This document shows positions 1 through 7,235 of a DNA stretch of 64,000 nucleotides, piece by piece. The position numbers and the translations under genes were made by a program. Source of the stretch: an uncultured Aliiroseovarius sp. (GTDB lineage: Bacteria > Pseudomonadota > Alphaproteobacteria > Rhodobacterales > Rhodobacteraceae); the NCBI RefSeq assembly GCF_947492455.1, contig NZ_CANLNB010000001.1, positions 62,001 through 126,000 on the forward strand, given 5' to 3'. Numbering within the stretch: position 1 is the first letter of the stretch; every line of letters starts with the position of its first letter. The notes beneath the pieces were generated by a model. The model worked only from the letters and a program-made list of their open reading frames with translations. It was not told where the DNA came from and did no database searches.

Positions 1-811
1 GGCGCATGAACATGATGCCCAGAATGGTCATCAGCGGGATAACGATCATCAGGGTCGGGGCAGCTTCCTTGGCGGTGCCGTGATGCAGCATCGAGTTGAA
101 GGCGGTGAACAAGGCCAGCGCAGCATAAACGATGGACGCGGTACCGAAGAAAGTCGAGCCAACCAGCGATACGCCCACGACGATGGTATTTGCGCTCATT
201 GCGGCGGGGGCGGCGAAGCCAACCGCGGTCATGGCAAGCGCGAAGGACGGCAGCATCTGGGCAAAGCTGTTATGGGCGGTCACGTCGAACACGCCACCTT
301 TGGACAGCACGCGGCCCAAGAAGTCACCGATGAAGCTCAGCGCCAGAATGCCGATGGCAAGGAAGGCGGCCATGGCGAAGGGGAACAGGTATTCCACGAT
401 CGACCACAGGCCCGGCACGAAGACCAGTCCGGCCACGAACAGGCCATTCACGCTCATCGCCAGCGCAAGCGGCATGGCAAGGATGGTGGTTTCCGCGTTT
501 GAATTCTTCAGCGCGGTGTACGCTTCGGTTTTGCGGAAGGCCGAGAAGCTTTTCAGGTTCCAGATCAGGTATTTCAGGTTAAGGAAGACCATGGCGGCGA
601 TCCCGGCCCACGCAACGACGATGGCGGTTTTGATGCCCATCGAGCCCGTGGTGAAGGCGGCCATGATGTCTTCAAAGACCGGCACGGGCTGACCCGGGTG
701 CTTCACCCAGAACATCAGATACATGAAGAAGGTGACCGACAGGCCACCGGCCCCAACCGAGGCGAGGAAGTAGAGCGGCGAATATTTATCCGCGGGACGT
801 GAGGTTTGCAT
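1..811 (-). CDS. Multi-pass membrane protein, TDT/TehA-like (3' end outside window)
   Basis: I translated this gene by hand from the minus strand. It begins MQTSRPADKYSPLYFL at an ATG at 811, with GGAGAG a few bases upstream, and runs off the left edge after about 270 codons without a stop. At least seven hydrophobic spans are visible (about residues 13-36, 62-84, 108-136 and four more towards the edge), so it is an inner-membrane protein. The fold resembles tellurite-resistance/dicarboxylate (TDT) type transporters. From memory only, similar Rhodobacteraceae proteins have been named TsoY in databases; I am not sure of that name. The operator-like repeat just upstream suggests control by a sulfur-responsive ArsR-type repressor. 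The substrate is unknown. Confidence 0.7.
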   Translation of the reverse strand, partial: MQTSRPADKYSPLYFLASVGAGGLSVTFFMYLMFWVKHPGQPVPVFEDIMAAFTTGSMGIKTAIVVAWAGIAAMVFLNLKYLIWNLKSFSAFRKTEAYTALKNSNAETTILAMPLALAMSVNGLFVAGLVFVPGLWSIVEYLFPFAMAAFLAIGILALSFIGDFLGRVLSKGGVFDVTAHNSFAQMLPSFALAMTAVGFAAPAAMSANTIVVGVSLVGSTFFGTASIVYAALALFTAFNSMLHHGTAKEAAPTLMIVIPLMTILGIMFMR

Positions 812-826
812 CGGATCTCTCCATTC

Positions 827-846
827 ATATTCGTAATCTTGAATAT
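827..846. promoter_or_regulatory. ATTC-N8-GAAT inverted repeat (SqrR/BigR-type operator candidate)
   Basis: Arms ATATTC (827-832) and GAATAT (841-846) flank an 8-base spacer, 16 bases upstream of the membrane-protein start codon. The core matches the ATTC-N8-GAAT pattern that I recall for SqrR, the persulfide-sensing ArsR-family repressor of Rhodobacter. A second perfect palindrome, TTGCAATTGCAA, lies at 854-865. The TTGCAA hexamers there could serve as a -35 for the minus-strand gene, which would put the repeat over the -10/start region. This is inference from position and pattern. Confidence 0.5.
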
Positions 847-972
847 CTTATAATTGCAATTGCAACAGTTAGCAAGCGGCCAGCTGTGCACAGATTGTCG
901 CGGGGGGATTTTGCGGGGATTTACCGATTATTAACCAATGCATCGCAAGCTGCACGGGAAGGAGACCCACCC

Positions 973-1287
973 ATGCGCCTTGCCCATTCCCTTGTTTTTC
1001 TGGGCTTTGCAGCCCTGACCGCCTGCGACAGCCCCAGCCCGCAATTCATGCATCGCGACACCGCCACCACGCGGGTCGAGGTCGAAGGTTCGACTTTTTC
1101 CGTGCATCAGCGCGAAAACTGGGTCGAGGTCTATCGCATTGGTTTCGAGGCTCTGCCCCGCGTCCCGGTGATTCTGGCCCGCGCGAAAATCGCGATAGAG
1201 CAGGCCACCGGTTGCAAAGTGGTCAAAGGGTCGCTCAGCGGGGATCAGGCCATCCAAAGGGCCAAGGTTGACTGTGACGTCGGCTAG
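973..1287 (+). CDS. Small predicted lipoprotein, function unknown
   Basis: The product has 104 residues. The chosen ATG at 973 follows GGAAGGAG and gives a good lipoprotein signal: MRLAHSLVFLGFAAL then the lipobox LTAC, with Cys as the modified residue. A longer in-frame ORF reaches back to 799, but that start has no ribosome site and hides the signal. The mature part is short and mixed alpha/beta in character, with one later Cys pair (VDCD, TGCK) that could form a disulfide. I do not recognise a family. It converges on cobN with only 16 bases between the stops. Confidence 0.7.
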   Translation: MRLAHSLVFLGFAALTACDSPSPQFMHRDTATTRVEVEGSTFSVHQRENWVEVYRIGFEALPRVPVILARAKIAIEQATGCKVVKGSLSGDQAIQRAKVDCDVG

Positions 1288-1303
1288 ACGCCCTACTGAA
1301 TGA

Positions 1304-4300
1304 TCATCTGATCTGATCCAGCATCGCACGGGCCGAGTTTGACCGTGGCGTCCAAAGCCCCCGCTCAATCGCTTCGCGCAGACGTTCAGCGATCTCTTTC
1401 AACGCCGGATCGTTGTGTTCCTCGATGAACTCGCGGGTGTCGTCGTCCTCGATGAAGGCGCTATAGACCAGATCGAAATGATGGCTGCGCACTGCGCCCG
1501 TGGTCGCTGCGAAGGCGAACATATAGTCGACAGTCGCCGCGATCTCGAACGCACCTTTATAGCCGTGGCGCTTCACCCCATCGATCCATTTCGGGTTCAC
1601 AACGCGCGAGCGGACCACGCGGCCGATCTCGTCTTCCAGCGTGCGAATGACCGGGCGTTCAGGCCGCGAGTGGTCGTTATGATAGATCGGGCGATCCCGG
1701 CCCTGAAGGGTCGACACAGCCGCAGCCGCCCCGCCTTCGAATTGGTAATAGTCGTCACTGTCCAGAAGGTCGTGCTCACGATTATCCTGGTTCTGCACGA
1801 TAGCCTCGACTTGCCCCAAACGGGCCTCGAATCCTTCGCGGTCGCGGGTGCCTTCCGACCCCGCGCCATAGGCATAGCCACCCCATTCCAGATAAGCCTC
1901 GGCCAGATCCGCCTTGTCGGCCCAAAGCCGCTCGTCGATCATCGCCTGCAGCCCCGCGCCATAGGCCCCGGGTTTCGAGCCATAGACCCGCGATGCCCCC
2001 TCGCCCGCTCGCACGCGCGCGGCAGCAGGGTTCACATCATCTGGTTCGTCCAGCGCCTGCACAGCGCGCGCGGCGCTATCAACCAAAGCGATCAGCTGCG
2101 GGAAGGCGTCGCGGAAGAAACCGGAGACACGCAAGGTCACGTCCACACGCGGACGGCCAAGTGCGGATGATGGGATCACTTCGAACCCGGTCACGCGGCG
2201 GTTGGCGCTGTCCCATTTGGGCTTCACGCCCATCAGCGCAAGCGCCTGCGCGATGTCATCGCCACCCGTACGCATGTTTGCCGTGCCCCATGCCGTGACC
2301 AGCATCGTGCGCGGCCAGTCGCCATGGGTTTGCAGGTGCTTGTCGATCAGCAGGCTGGCCGATTTCCACCCCAGCGCCCACGCGGTTGGCGTCGGCACCG
2401 CGCGGCTATCGACCGAGAAGAAATTCCGGCCCGTCGGCAGAACATCCAGTCGTCCGCGGGTGGGCGCGCCGGACGGCGCGGGGGCGACGAACTGCCCGGA
2501 AAGGGCGGTGAGGAGCCCCTCCCCCTCATCTGGTCCACAGGCGCGGACCGAGGGCAGAACCTGCGCGTGATAGGCATCAAGAACCGGGCGCGTAGCCGTG
2601 AACTCCTCCGGCACCTCATCCCAAGCGACGGCTGTCTGTGCCAACAGTTCCAGCCGCTCAACCGTGTCACCATTGCTGCGCCACTTACCTGCCGCGATCG
2701 CCTCAAGACGTGCGTGACGCGGACCGTCATATGTGGCCGCCATATCGCAATCCAGAGGGTCAATCTCCACACCGCAATCCGCTGCCAAAGCCCGGATCAA
2801 GGACGCATCGCCGCCTTCACCCTGACCGCGCGGCACACGGACAAGCGCGATGCCTAGATCCCGCTCAAGATCCCCAGTCGGAGACTGCCCGAACACGTGC
2901 AGCCCGTCACGGATTTGTGCTTCCTTGAGTTCACACAAGTAAGCATCCAGCTTCGCGAGATCGCTATCTTCATCCTCACCCGACATGCCCACATCGGCGT
3001 CCAGCCCGGTGGCGTGTGTCAGAGTCAAGATCTCGCGGCGCAGGCGGTCGATGCGGCGGGGGTCGACGCCGGCGGCTTCATAATATTCGTCAACCAGAGC
3101 TTCCAAATCACGCAGCGGACCATAGGTTTCGGCCCGGGTCAGGGGCGGCGTCAGGTGGTCGATGATCACCGCCTGCGCGCGGCGCTTGGCCTGCGTGCCT
3201 TCGCCGGGGTCATTCACGATGAACGGATAGACATGGGGCATCGGGCCCATCACAGCCTCGGGCCAGCAGGTCTCGGACAGGGCGACGGCCTTGCCCGGCA
3301 GCCATTCAAGGTTCCCGTGCTTGCCCATATGCACCAGCGCGTGCGCGCCAAACGTGTGGCGCAACCAGAAATAGAAGGCCAGATAGTTGTGCGGCGGGAC
3401 CAGATCGGGCGAATGATAGGTGTCAGTCGGGTCGATGTTATAGCCGCGCGCGGGCTGTACCCCGACGACAACGTTGCCGTATTCCAGAACCGATAGCGAG
3501 AACGACCCGCAGTCGACCTCACCCGGCGTGAAAAAGGGATCTTGTTCCGGCTTGCCCCAGCGGCTCTCAATCGCCTCGCGCATCTCCCACGGCAGTTGGC
3601 CATAATTGATCTGATAGTCGGACATCGGCATCGAGACTCCGCCCACGCGCGCAGCCCGGTCGGTCAGCCAGTTGGTCGGCCCCGCCATCACTGCCTGCAT
3701 CAGGGCATCGCTATTCGCAGGCGCATCTGCAACCGCGTAGCCCTGTTCGGCCAATAGCCCCAAAGCGTGCACCACGGCGGCGGGCGTATCCAGCCCCACG
3801 CCATTGGCAAGACGACCATCCTTGTTGGGATAGTTCGCCATGATCAACGCGACTTTGCGGTCGGCTGCTCCGGCGCGGCGCAGGCGTGCCCAGTTGGCGG
3901 CAAGCTCGGCCACGAATTGCACCCGATCACCCAGTGCCTTGTAGGTCGCGATGGGGCATTCGGTGGCCTCGTCAAAGAATGCCTCGCCTTTGAAGCTGAT
4001 CGCGCGGGACAGGATGCGCCCGTCCACTTCGGGCAGGGCGACGTTCATGGCGATGTCGCGGGCAGAGAGGCCGGTCAAGCCCTCGGCCCATGCCTCTTCG
4101 CTGGACCCGGCGAGCACCACTTGGAACACCGGCGCCGCGTTGCACCACGGGGCTTCGAACGGGTTCTTGCTGGGCGCGTCACCTGCATGCGGCGAGCCGA
4201 CGGCGAATGAGGTGCAGTTCAGGATGACCTCGGGCGCGGCCTCGGAAAACAGGCTTTCCAGCGTGGCGACCGATACCGGGTCTTTTAGCGACGCCACGAA

Positions 4301-5005
4301 CACGGGCAGCGGGTTCAGGCCCTGCCGCAGAAGCGACTTCACAAGGCGGTTAATCGGGTTCAGCCCTGCGCCCTGCACCAGCGCGCGATAGAAGACGACG
4401 GGCACAACAGGGGCGCCGTCAGTCCACATTTCTTCCGCGGCGGCCAGGTCCGCCACACCCGCACCTGGCCAATAGACACCTGCGCGCAGAAGGGGACGCG
4501 CGGCTTCGGGTTTGTCGCCGCCGTCCATCATCGCCTTGGCATAGTTCAGGAACCCGACCGAGTTCTCTGGCCCGCCCTCGACCAGATAGGCCCAGAGCGC
4601 ATCGTAATCCTCGTCCGAGACGGTCGACAGCGCGCGCAGTTCCGCGTCCGGCTTGTCGTCGCCCGGCAACAGCGCCAAGGGCACGCCCGCGTCGCGCAGA
4701 TGGGCGGCGTATTGCTCGGCCCCGTATTTCCAGTAGCCGACACCACCAAGCACCCGCGCCACAACAAGCCGGGACTTCGTCGCGCAATTGTCGATATGCA
4801 GATCGACCGACATCGGGTGCGCCAGATGCATCATGTTGGCCAGTCGCAGACCCGGTGCGCCCGCCATCTCGGCCCGCGCTTGAGCAAGCCCCGCAAGTTC
4901 CGTGTCTGCCGCCGAAATGAACACCAGATCCGAGGGCGTCTGCCCCAGATCAACCGGTTCTTTTCCGTCATCAATGCTGCCCGGAGTTGCTGCCAGAAGA
5001 TGCAT
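1304..5005 (-). CDS. cobN: Cobaltochelatase subunit CobN
   Basis: This is the large subunit of the aerobic, ATP-dependent cobaltochelatase, which inserts cobalt into hydrogenobyrinic acid a,c-diamide together with the AAA+ partners CobS and CobT. Those partners are not in this window. The 1233-residue length is typical of CobN. Recognisable magnesium-chelatase-H-like stretches include HMGKHGNLEWLPGKAVAL, YPFIVNDPGEGTQAKRRAQA and the C-terminal VDYMFAFAATTGAV. The start at 5005 (MHLLAATPGS) has AAGGGA upstream. It is the last gene of the cobW-GNAT-cobN direction, about 235 bases after the GNAT gene, and is presumably served by the cobalamin riboswitch upstream of cobW, perhaps also by a promoter of its own. 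Confidence 0.96.
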   Translation of the reverse strand: MHLLAATPGSIDDGKEPVDLGQTPSDLVFISAADTELAGLAQARAEMAGAPGLRLANMMHLAHPMSVDLHIDNCATKSRLVVARVLGGVGYWKYGAEQYAAHLRDAGVPLALLPGDDKPDAELRALSTVSDEDYDALWAYLVEGGPENSVGFLNYAKAMMDGGDKPEAARPLLRAGVYWPGAGVADLAAAEEMWTDGAPVVPVVFYRALVQGAGLNPINRLVKSLLRQGLNPLPVFVASLKDPVSVATLESLFSEAAPEVILNCTSFAVGSPHAGDAPSKNPFEAPWCNAAPVFQVVLAGSSEEAWAEGLTGLSARDIAMNVALPEVDGRILSRAISFKGEAFFDEATECPIATYKALGDRVQFVAELAANWARLRRAGAADRKVALIMANYPNKDGRLANGVGLDTPAAVVHALGLLAEQGYAVADAPANSDALMQAVMAGPTNWLTDRAARVGGVSMPMSDYQINYGQLPWEMREAIESRWGKPEQDPFFTPGEVDCGSFSLSVLEYGNVVVGVQPARGYNIDPTDTYHSPDLVPPHNYLAFYFWLRHTFGAHALVHMGKHGNLEWLPGKAVALSETCWPEAVMGPMPHVYPFIVNDPGEGTQAKRRAQAVIIDHLTPPLTRAETYGPLRDLEALVDEYYEAAGVDPRRIDRLRREILTLTHATGLDADVGMSGEDEDSDLAKLDAYLCELKEAQIRDGLHVFGQSPTGDLERDLGIALVRVPRGQGEGGDASLIRALAADCGVEIDPLDCDMAATYDGPRHARLEAIAAGKWRSNGDTVERLELLAQTAVAWDEVPEEFTATRPVLDAYHAQVLPSVRACGPDEGEGLLTALSGQFVAPAPSGAPTRGRLDVLPTGRNFFSVDSRAVPTPTAWALGWKSASLLIDKHLQTHGDWPRTMLVTAWGTANMRTGGDDIAQALALMGVKPKWDSANRRVTGFEVIPSSALGRPRVDVTLRVSGFFRDAFPQLIALVDSAARAVQALDEPDDVNPAAARVRAGEGASRVYGSKPGAYGAGLQAMIDERLWADKADLAEAYLEWGGYAYGAGSEGTRDREGFEARLGQVEAIVQNQDNREHDLLDSDDYYQFEGGAAAAVSTLQGRDRPIYHNDHSRPERPVIRTLEDEIGRVVRSRVVNPKWIDGVKRHGYKGAFEIAATVDYMFAFAATTGAVRSHHFDLVYSAFIEDDDTREFIEEHNDPALKEIAERLREAIERGLWTPRSNSARAMLDQIR

Positions 5006-5068
5006 ATCGCGTCCCTTGCGTTAAGATGTTATGGACCGGGAAAACAAAACCCGATCAAGGTGAACCCT

Positions 5069-5233
5069 ATGGATTATAAAGCTGCCGGCGCGCCGAAACC
5101 CGCCAAGGGCAAGCCCCGCCACTCCGAACACAACGCCCGCGGAACCGAGAAGAACCCGCTGAACCGCAAGGACGACAAATCGGCGCTTTTGGCGCGGATG
5201 AAAGCGGCTGCCGACAAGGGTAAGAAGGACTGA
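5069..5233 (+). CDS. Small basic lysine-rich protein, 54 aa
   Basis: The ORF starts with ATG at 5069 (MDYKAAGAPKPAKGKP) and encodes 54 residues with about a dozen Lys and several Arg. It has no hydrophobic segment, so it is a soluble, probably disordered basic peptide. A longer frame back to 4700 only runs antisense to cobN and is not real. It lies divergent from cobN and convergent with the GNAT gene, 7 bases from that gene's stop. AAGGTGAA precedes the start. Similar small basic proteins occur in roseobacters, but I know of no function. Confidence 0.6.
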   Translation: MDYKAAGAPKPAKGKPRHSEHNARGTEKNPLNRKDDKSALLARMKAAADKGKKD

Positions 5234-5240
5234 ACGCCGC

Positions 5241-5693
5241 TCACAGCGCTTTCTCCATGAAGAGAGAGCTGTTGGCCTCGGGGTAATCCCCAAACGGGCC
5301 GCATTTGGTAAATCCGGCCCGTTCATACAGACGGTGCGCTGCATAGAGCACATTGCCGGTTTCCAGCTTCATCGCCGCGTGGCCTTGCGCGCGAGAGGTG
5401 GCTTCGATCTGCTGAAGCAGCGCCTCGCCCACGCCTTTACCGCGCGCGTCGGGCGAGACGAACATGGATTTCACCTCGCCATAGTCGCCCTTATCGGCCA
5501 GCGCACCAGTGCCCAGCACAGTATCGCCTTCGCGCGCCACGAAGAACGAGATTTCGGGCACGCAGAGGTCGTCGATGTTCAGAAAGAAATTGTCCTCGGG
5601 CGGAAACAGGCTCTCCATCAGGGCATGGCTTTGCTTTAGCAACGCCGTGGCCTGTGGATCGAGTGGATCGCCGGGGACAACGTCAATCGTCAT
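5241..5693 (-). CDS. GNAT-family N-acetyltransferase
   Basis: The 150-residue protein has the GNAT acetyl-CoA loop as VSPDARGKGVGEALLQQIE (around residues 78-96), followed by the typical MKLETGNVLYAAHRLYERAGF stretch written here in part as LETGNVLYAAHRLYE. It should transfer an acetyl group to a small amine or a protein N-terminus; the substrate cannot be read from the sequence. Its ATG overlaps the cobW stop by four bases (ATGA), so it is translationally coupled to cobW and lies inside a riboswitch-controlled B12 unit, although nothing links it to B12 chemistry. Confidence 0.85.
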   Translation of the reverse strand: MTIDVVPGDPLDPQATALLKQSHALMESLFPPEDNFFLNIDDLCVPEISFFVAREGDTVLGTGALADKGDYGEVKSMFVSPDARGKGVGEALLQQIEATSRAQGHAAMKLETGNVLYAAHRLYERAGFTKCGPFGDYPEANSSLFMEKAL

Positions 5694-6802
5694 GCGGTTA
5701 GCGCCTGTGCGATGGCGTCGCGGTCAAGACCCGACTGGCCGATGACCACCAGACGCGTTTCGCGGGGCTGGGTGCCGAAAGGCTGGTCGAAATAGGTGTC
5801 GACGCGGGGACCAACCGCCTGCAACGTCAGACGCATCGGCTTGCCTTCGACGGCAGCGAAGCCTTTTAAGCGCAGGATGTTGTTGGCGCGGATCACGTCG
5901 GCGACTTTCTCGGCAAAGGTTTTGGGGTCTGCGACCTCGCCCAGTGTGACGACGAAGCTTTCAAACGCATCATGGTCATGATCGTGGTGGTGGTGATGAT
6001 GGTGGTCATCATCGTGATCATGGTGGTGATGGTCGTCGTCATGGTCGTGGTGGTGATCATCGTGGTGATGATGCCCCTTCTCGTGCAGCGACAGGCGGGC
6101 GTCCATGTCATCCTCAGCACCCATGCCTTGGCCAAGCAGAACCTCAACCGGCAGCGCGCCCATGGTCGAACGCACAACCTGCACGCCGTCGCGGCTATCC
6201 CCAGACAGTTTCGAGACCAGCTGATCCGCCTCGCCTTCTGCCAGAAGGTCGGACTTGTTCACGACGATCATGTCGGCACAGGTCACCTGATCCTTGAACA
6301 GCTCGGACAGAGGCGTTTCGTGGTCGAGATTTTCATCCAGCTTCCGCTGCGCTTCCACGGCGTCCAGATTGGACGCGAACTGACCGTCAAACACGGCCTT
6401 TCCATCCACAACAGTCACAACGCCATCCACGGTCACGCGGGTCGAGATTTCGGGCCATTGAAACGCGCGGACCAACGGTTGCGGCAGGGCCAAACCCGAG
6501 GTTTCAATCACGATGTGATCGGGCGGGGTGTCGCGGTCCAGCAGCTTTTCAAGCGTCGGGATGAAGTCCTCGGCCACGGTGCAGCAGATGCAGCCGTTCG
6601 ACAGCTCCATGATGTCATCCTCGGTGCAGGTCTCGTCTCCGCAGCCTTTCAGGATGTCGCCATCCACGCCCAGATCGCCAAATTCGTTGATGATCAGCGC
6701 AATGCGCTTGCCCTTGGCGTTGTCCAGCATGTGACGGATCAGGGTCGTCTTGCCCGCGCCCAGAAAGCCGGTGACCACGGTGGCAGGGATCTTTGCTTGC
6801 AT
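5690..6802 (-). CDS. cobW: CobW, GTP-dependent metallochaperone with His-rich loop
   Basis: This is a COG0523 G3E GTPase. It is expected to deliver cobalt for corrin synthesis. Visible motifs are Walker A GFLGAGKTT (residues 12-20), the metal-binding CxCC as C71-I-C73-C74, and the NKSD specificity motif at 182-185. Residues 244-278 form a His/Asp tract with over twenty histidines, a common metal-buffering insert in this family, before the CobW C-terminal domain (FESFVVTLGE onwards). Length is 370 residues. It is the first gene downstream of the cobalamin riboswitch and is followed by overlapping GNAT and then cobN, which supports the CobW assignment over zinc paralogs such as ZigA. Confidence 0.93.
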   Translation of the reverse strand: MQAKIPATVVTGFLGAGKTTLIRHMLDNAKGKRIALIINEFGDLGVDGDILKGCGDETCTEDDIMELSNGCICCTVAEDFIPTLEKLLDRDTPPDHIVIETSGLALPQPLVRAFQWPEISTRVTVDGVVTVVDGKAVFDGQFASNLDAVEAQRKLDENLDHETPLSELFKDQVTCADMIVVNKSDLLAEGEADQLVSKLSGDSRDGVQVVRSTMGALPVEVLLGQGMGAEDDMDARLSLHEKGHHHHDDHHHDHDDDHHHHDHDDDHHHHHHHDHDHDAFESFVVTLGEVADPKTFAEKVADVIRANNILRLKGFAAVEGKPMRLTLQAVGPRVDTYFDQPFGTQPRETRLVVIGQSGLDRDAIAQALTA

Positions 6803-6839
6803 CTTATCCTCCTTCGCCCGTCTCCCCGACGGGTGGGTT

Positions 6840-7022
6840 GCGTGTGGGCATGGCAGGTCTCCTGGCTATGCGGGTCGAAGCGCGCCGCCGCCTTCCCGAC
6901 CCGAAGATCAGTGGCGCTGGCGGGCGCTCTCCGCTTACAGTCGCGGGGGCGGCTGCACCATCAAACCCCGGATTGGGTCGTCCCCGGTGCATTCCCTTTT
7001 GTCCCATTGGGAACCATGCAGA
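6840..7022 (-). promoter_or_regulatory. Cobalamin (adenosylcobalamin) riboswitch
   Basis: The minus strand contains the classic elements in order: GGTGCAGCCGCCCCCGCGAC (the G-C-rich core near 6952), TGTAAGCGGAGAG, CCACTG, GGGAAGGCGG, and the B12 box AGCCAGGAGACCTGCC at 6852-6867. It ends about 40 bases before cobW. The family senses adenosylcobalamin and switches off expression when the cofactor is plentiful. Here it should control cobW, the GNAT gene and probably cobN. Boundaries are approximate because I cannot fold the RNA. The second B12 locus at 12.5-14.7 kb has no such element. Confidence 0.95.
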
Positions 7023-7127
7023 ACGTCTTTGCCGTGCAAGGGGGCAAAGGGTCAAGATCGAAACCGACCTTGGACGGGGGAATGGCGGCACGGGAATCCC
7101 GCCCAAACGGCACCAAATGCAATATCT

Positions 7128-7199
7128 TGTGGATAAGTTGCCCATTTCGACCACATATCGGTCACCGCCGTTGACTCCTGCAACTTCCCTTCGAACAAT
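7128..7199 (+). promoter_or_regulatory. smc promoter region with one perfect DnaA box
   Basis: TTGACT (7171-7176), a 17-base spacer and AACAAT (7194-7199) make a credible sigma-70 promoter 37 bases upstream of the smc start. Further upstream, TGTGGATAA (7128-7136) is the exact complement of the consensus DnaA box TTATCCACA. A single box can occur by chance, so a role is only a possibility. Confidence 0.45.
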
Positions 7200-7235
7200 C
7201 ATTGGACAGTAAGAATCAATTATGAGGCAGACCGC

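Noticed and set aside
5972-7174. 400-residue plus-strand ORF opposite cobW and the riboswitch
   Set aside because: It begins with a Val/Met run that is the antisense of cobW's His-rich tract and has no family features or ribosome site.
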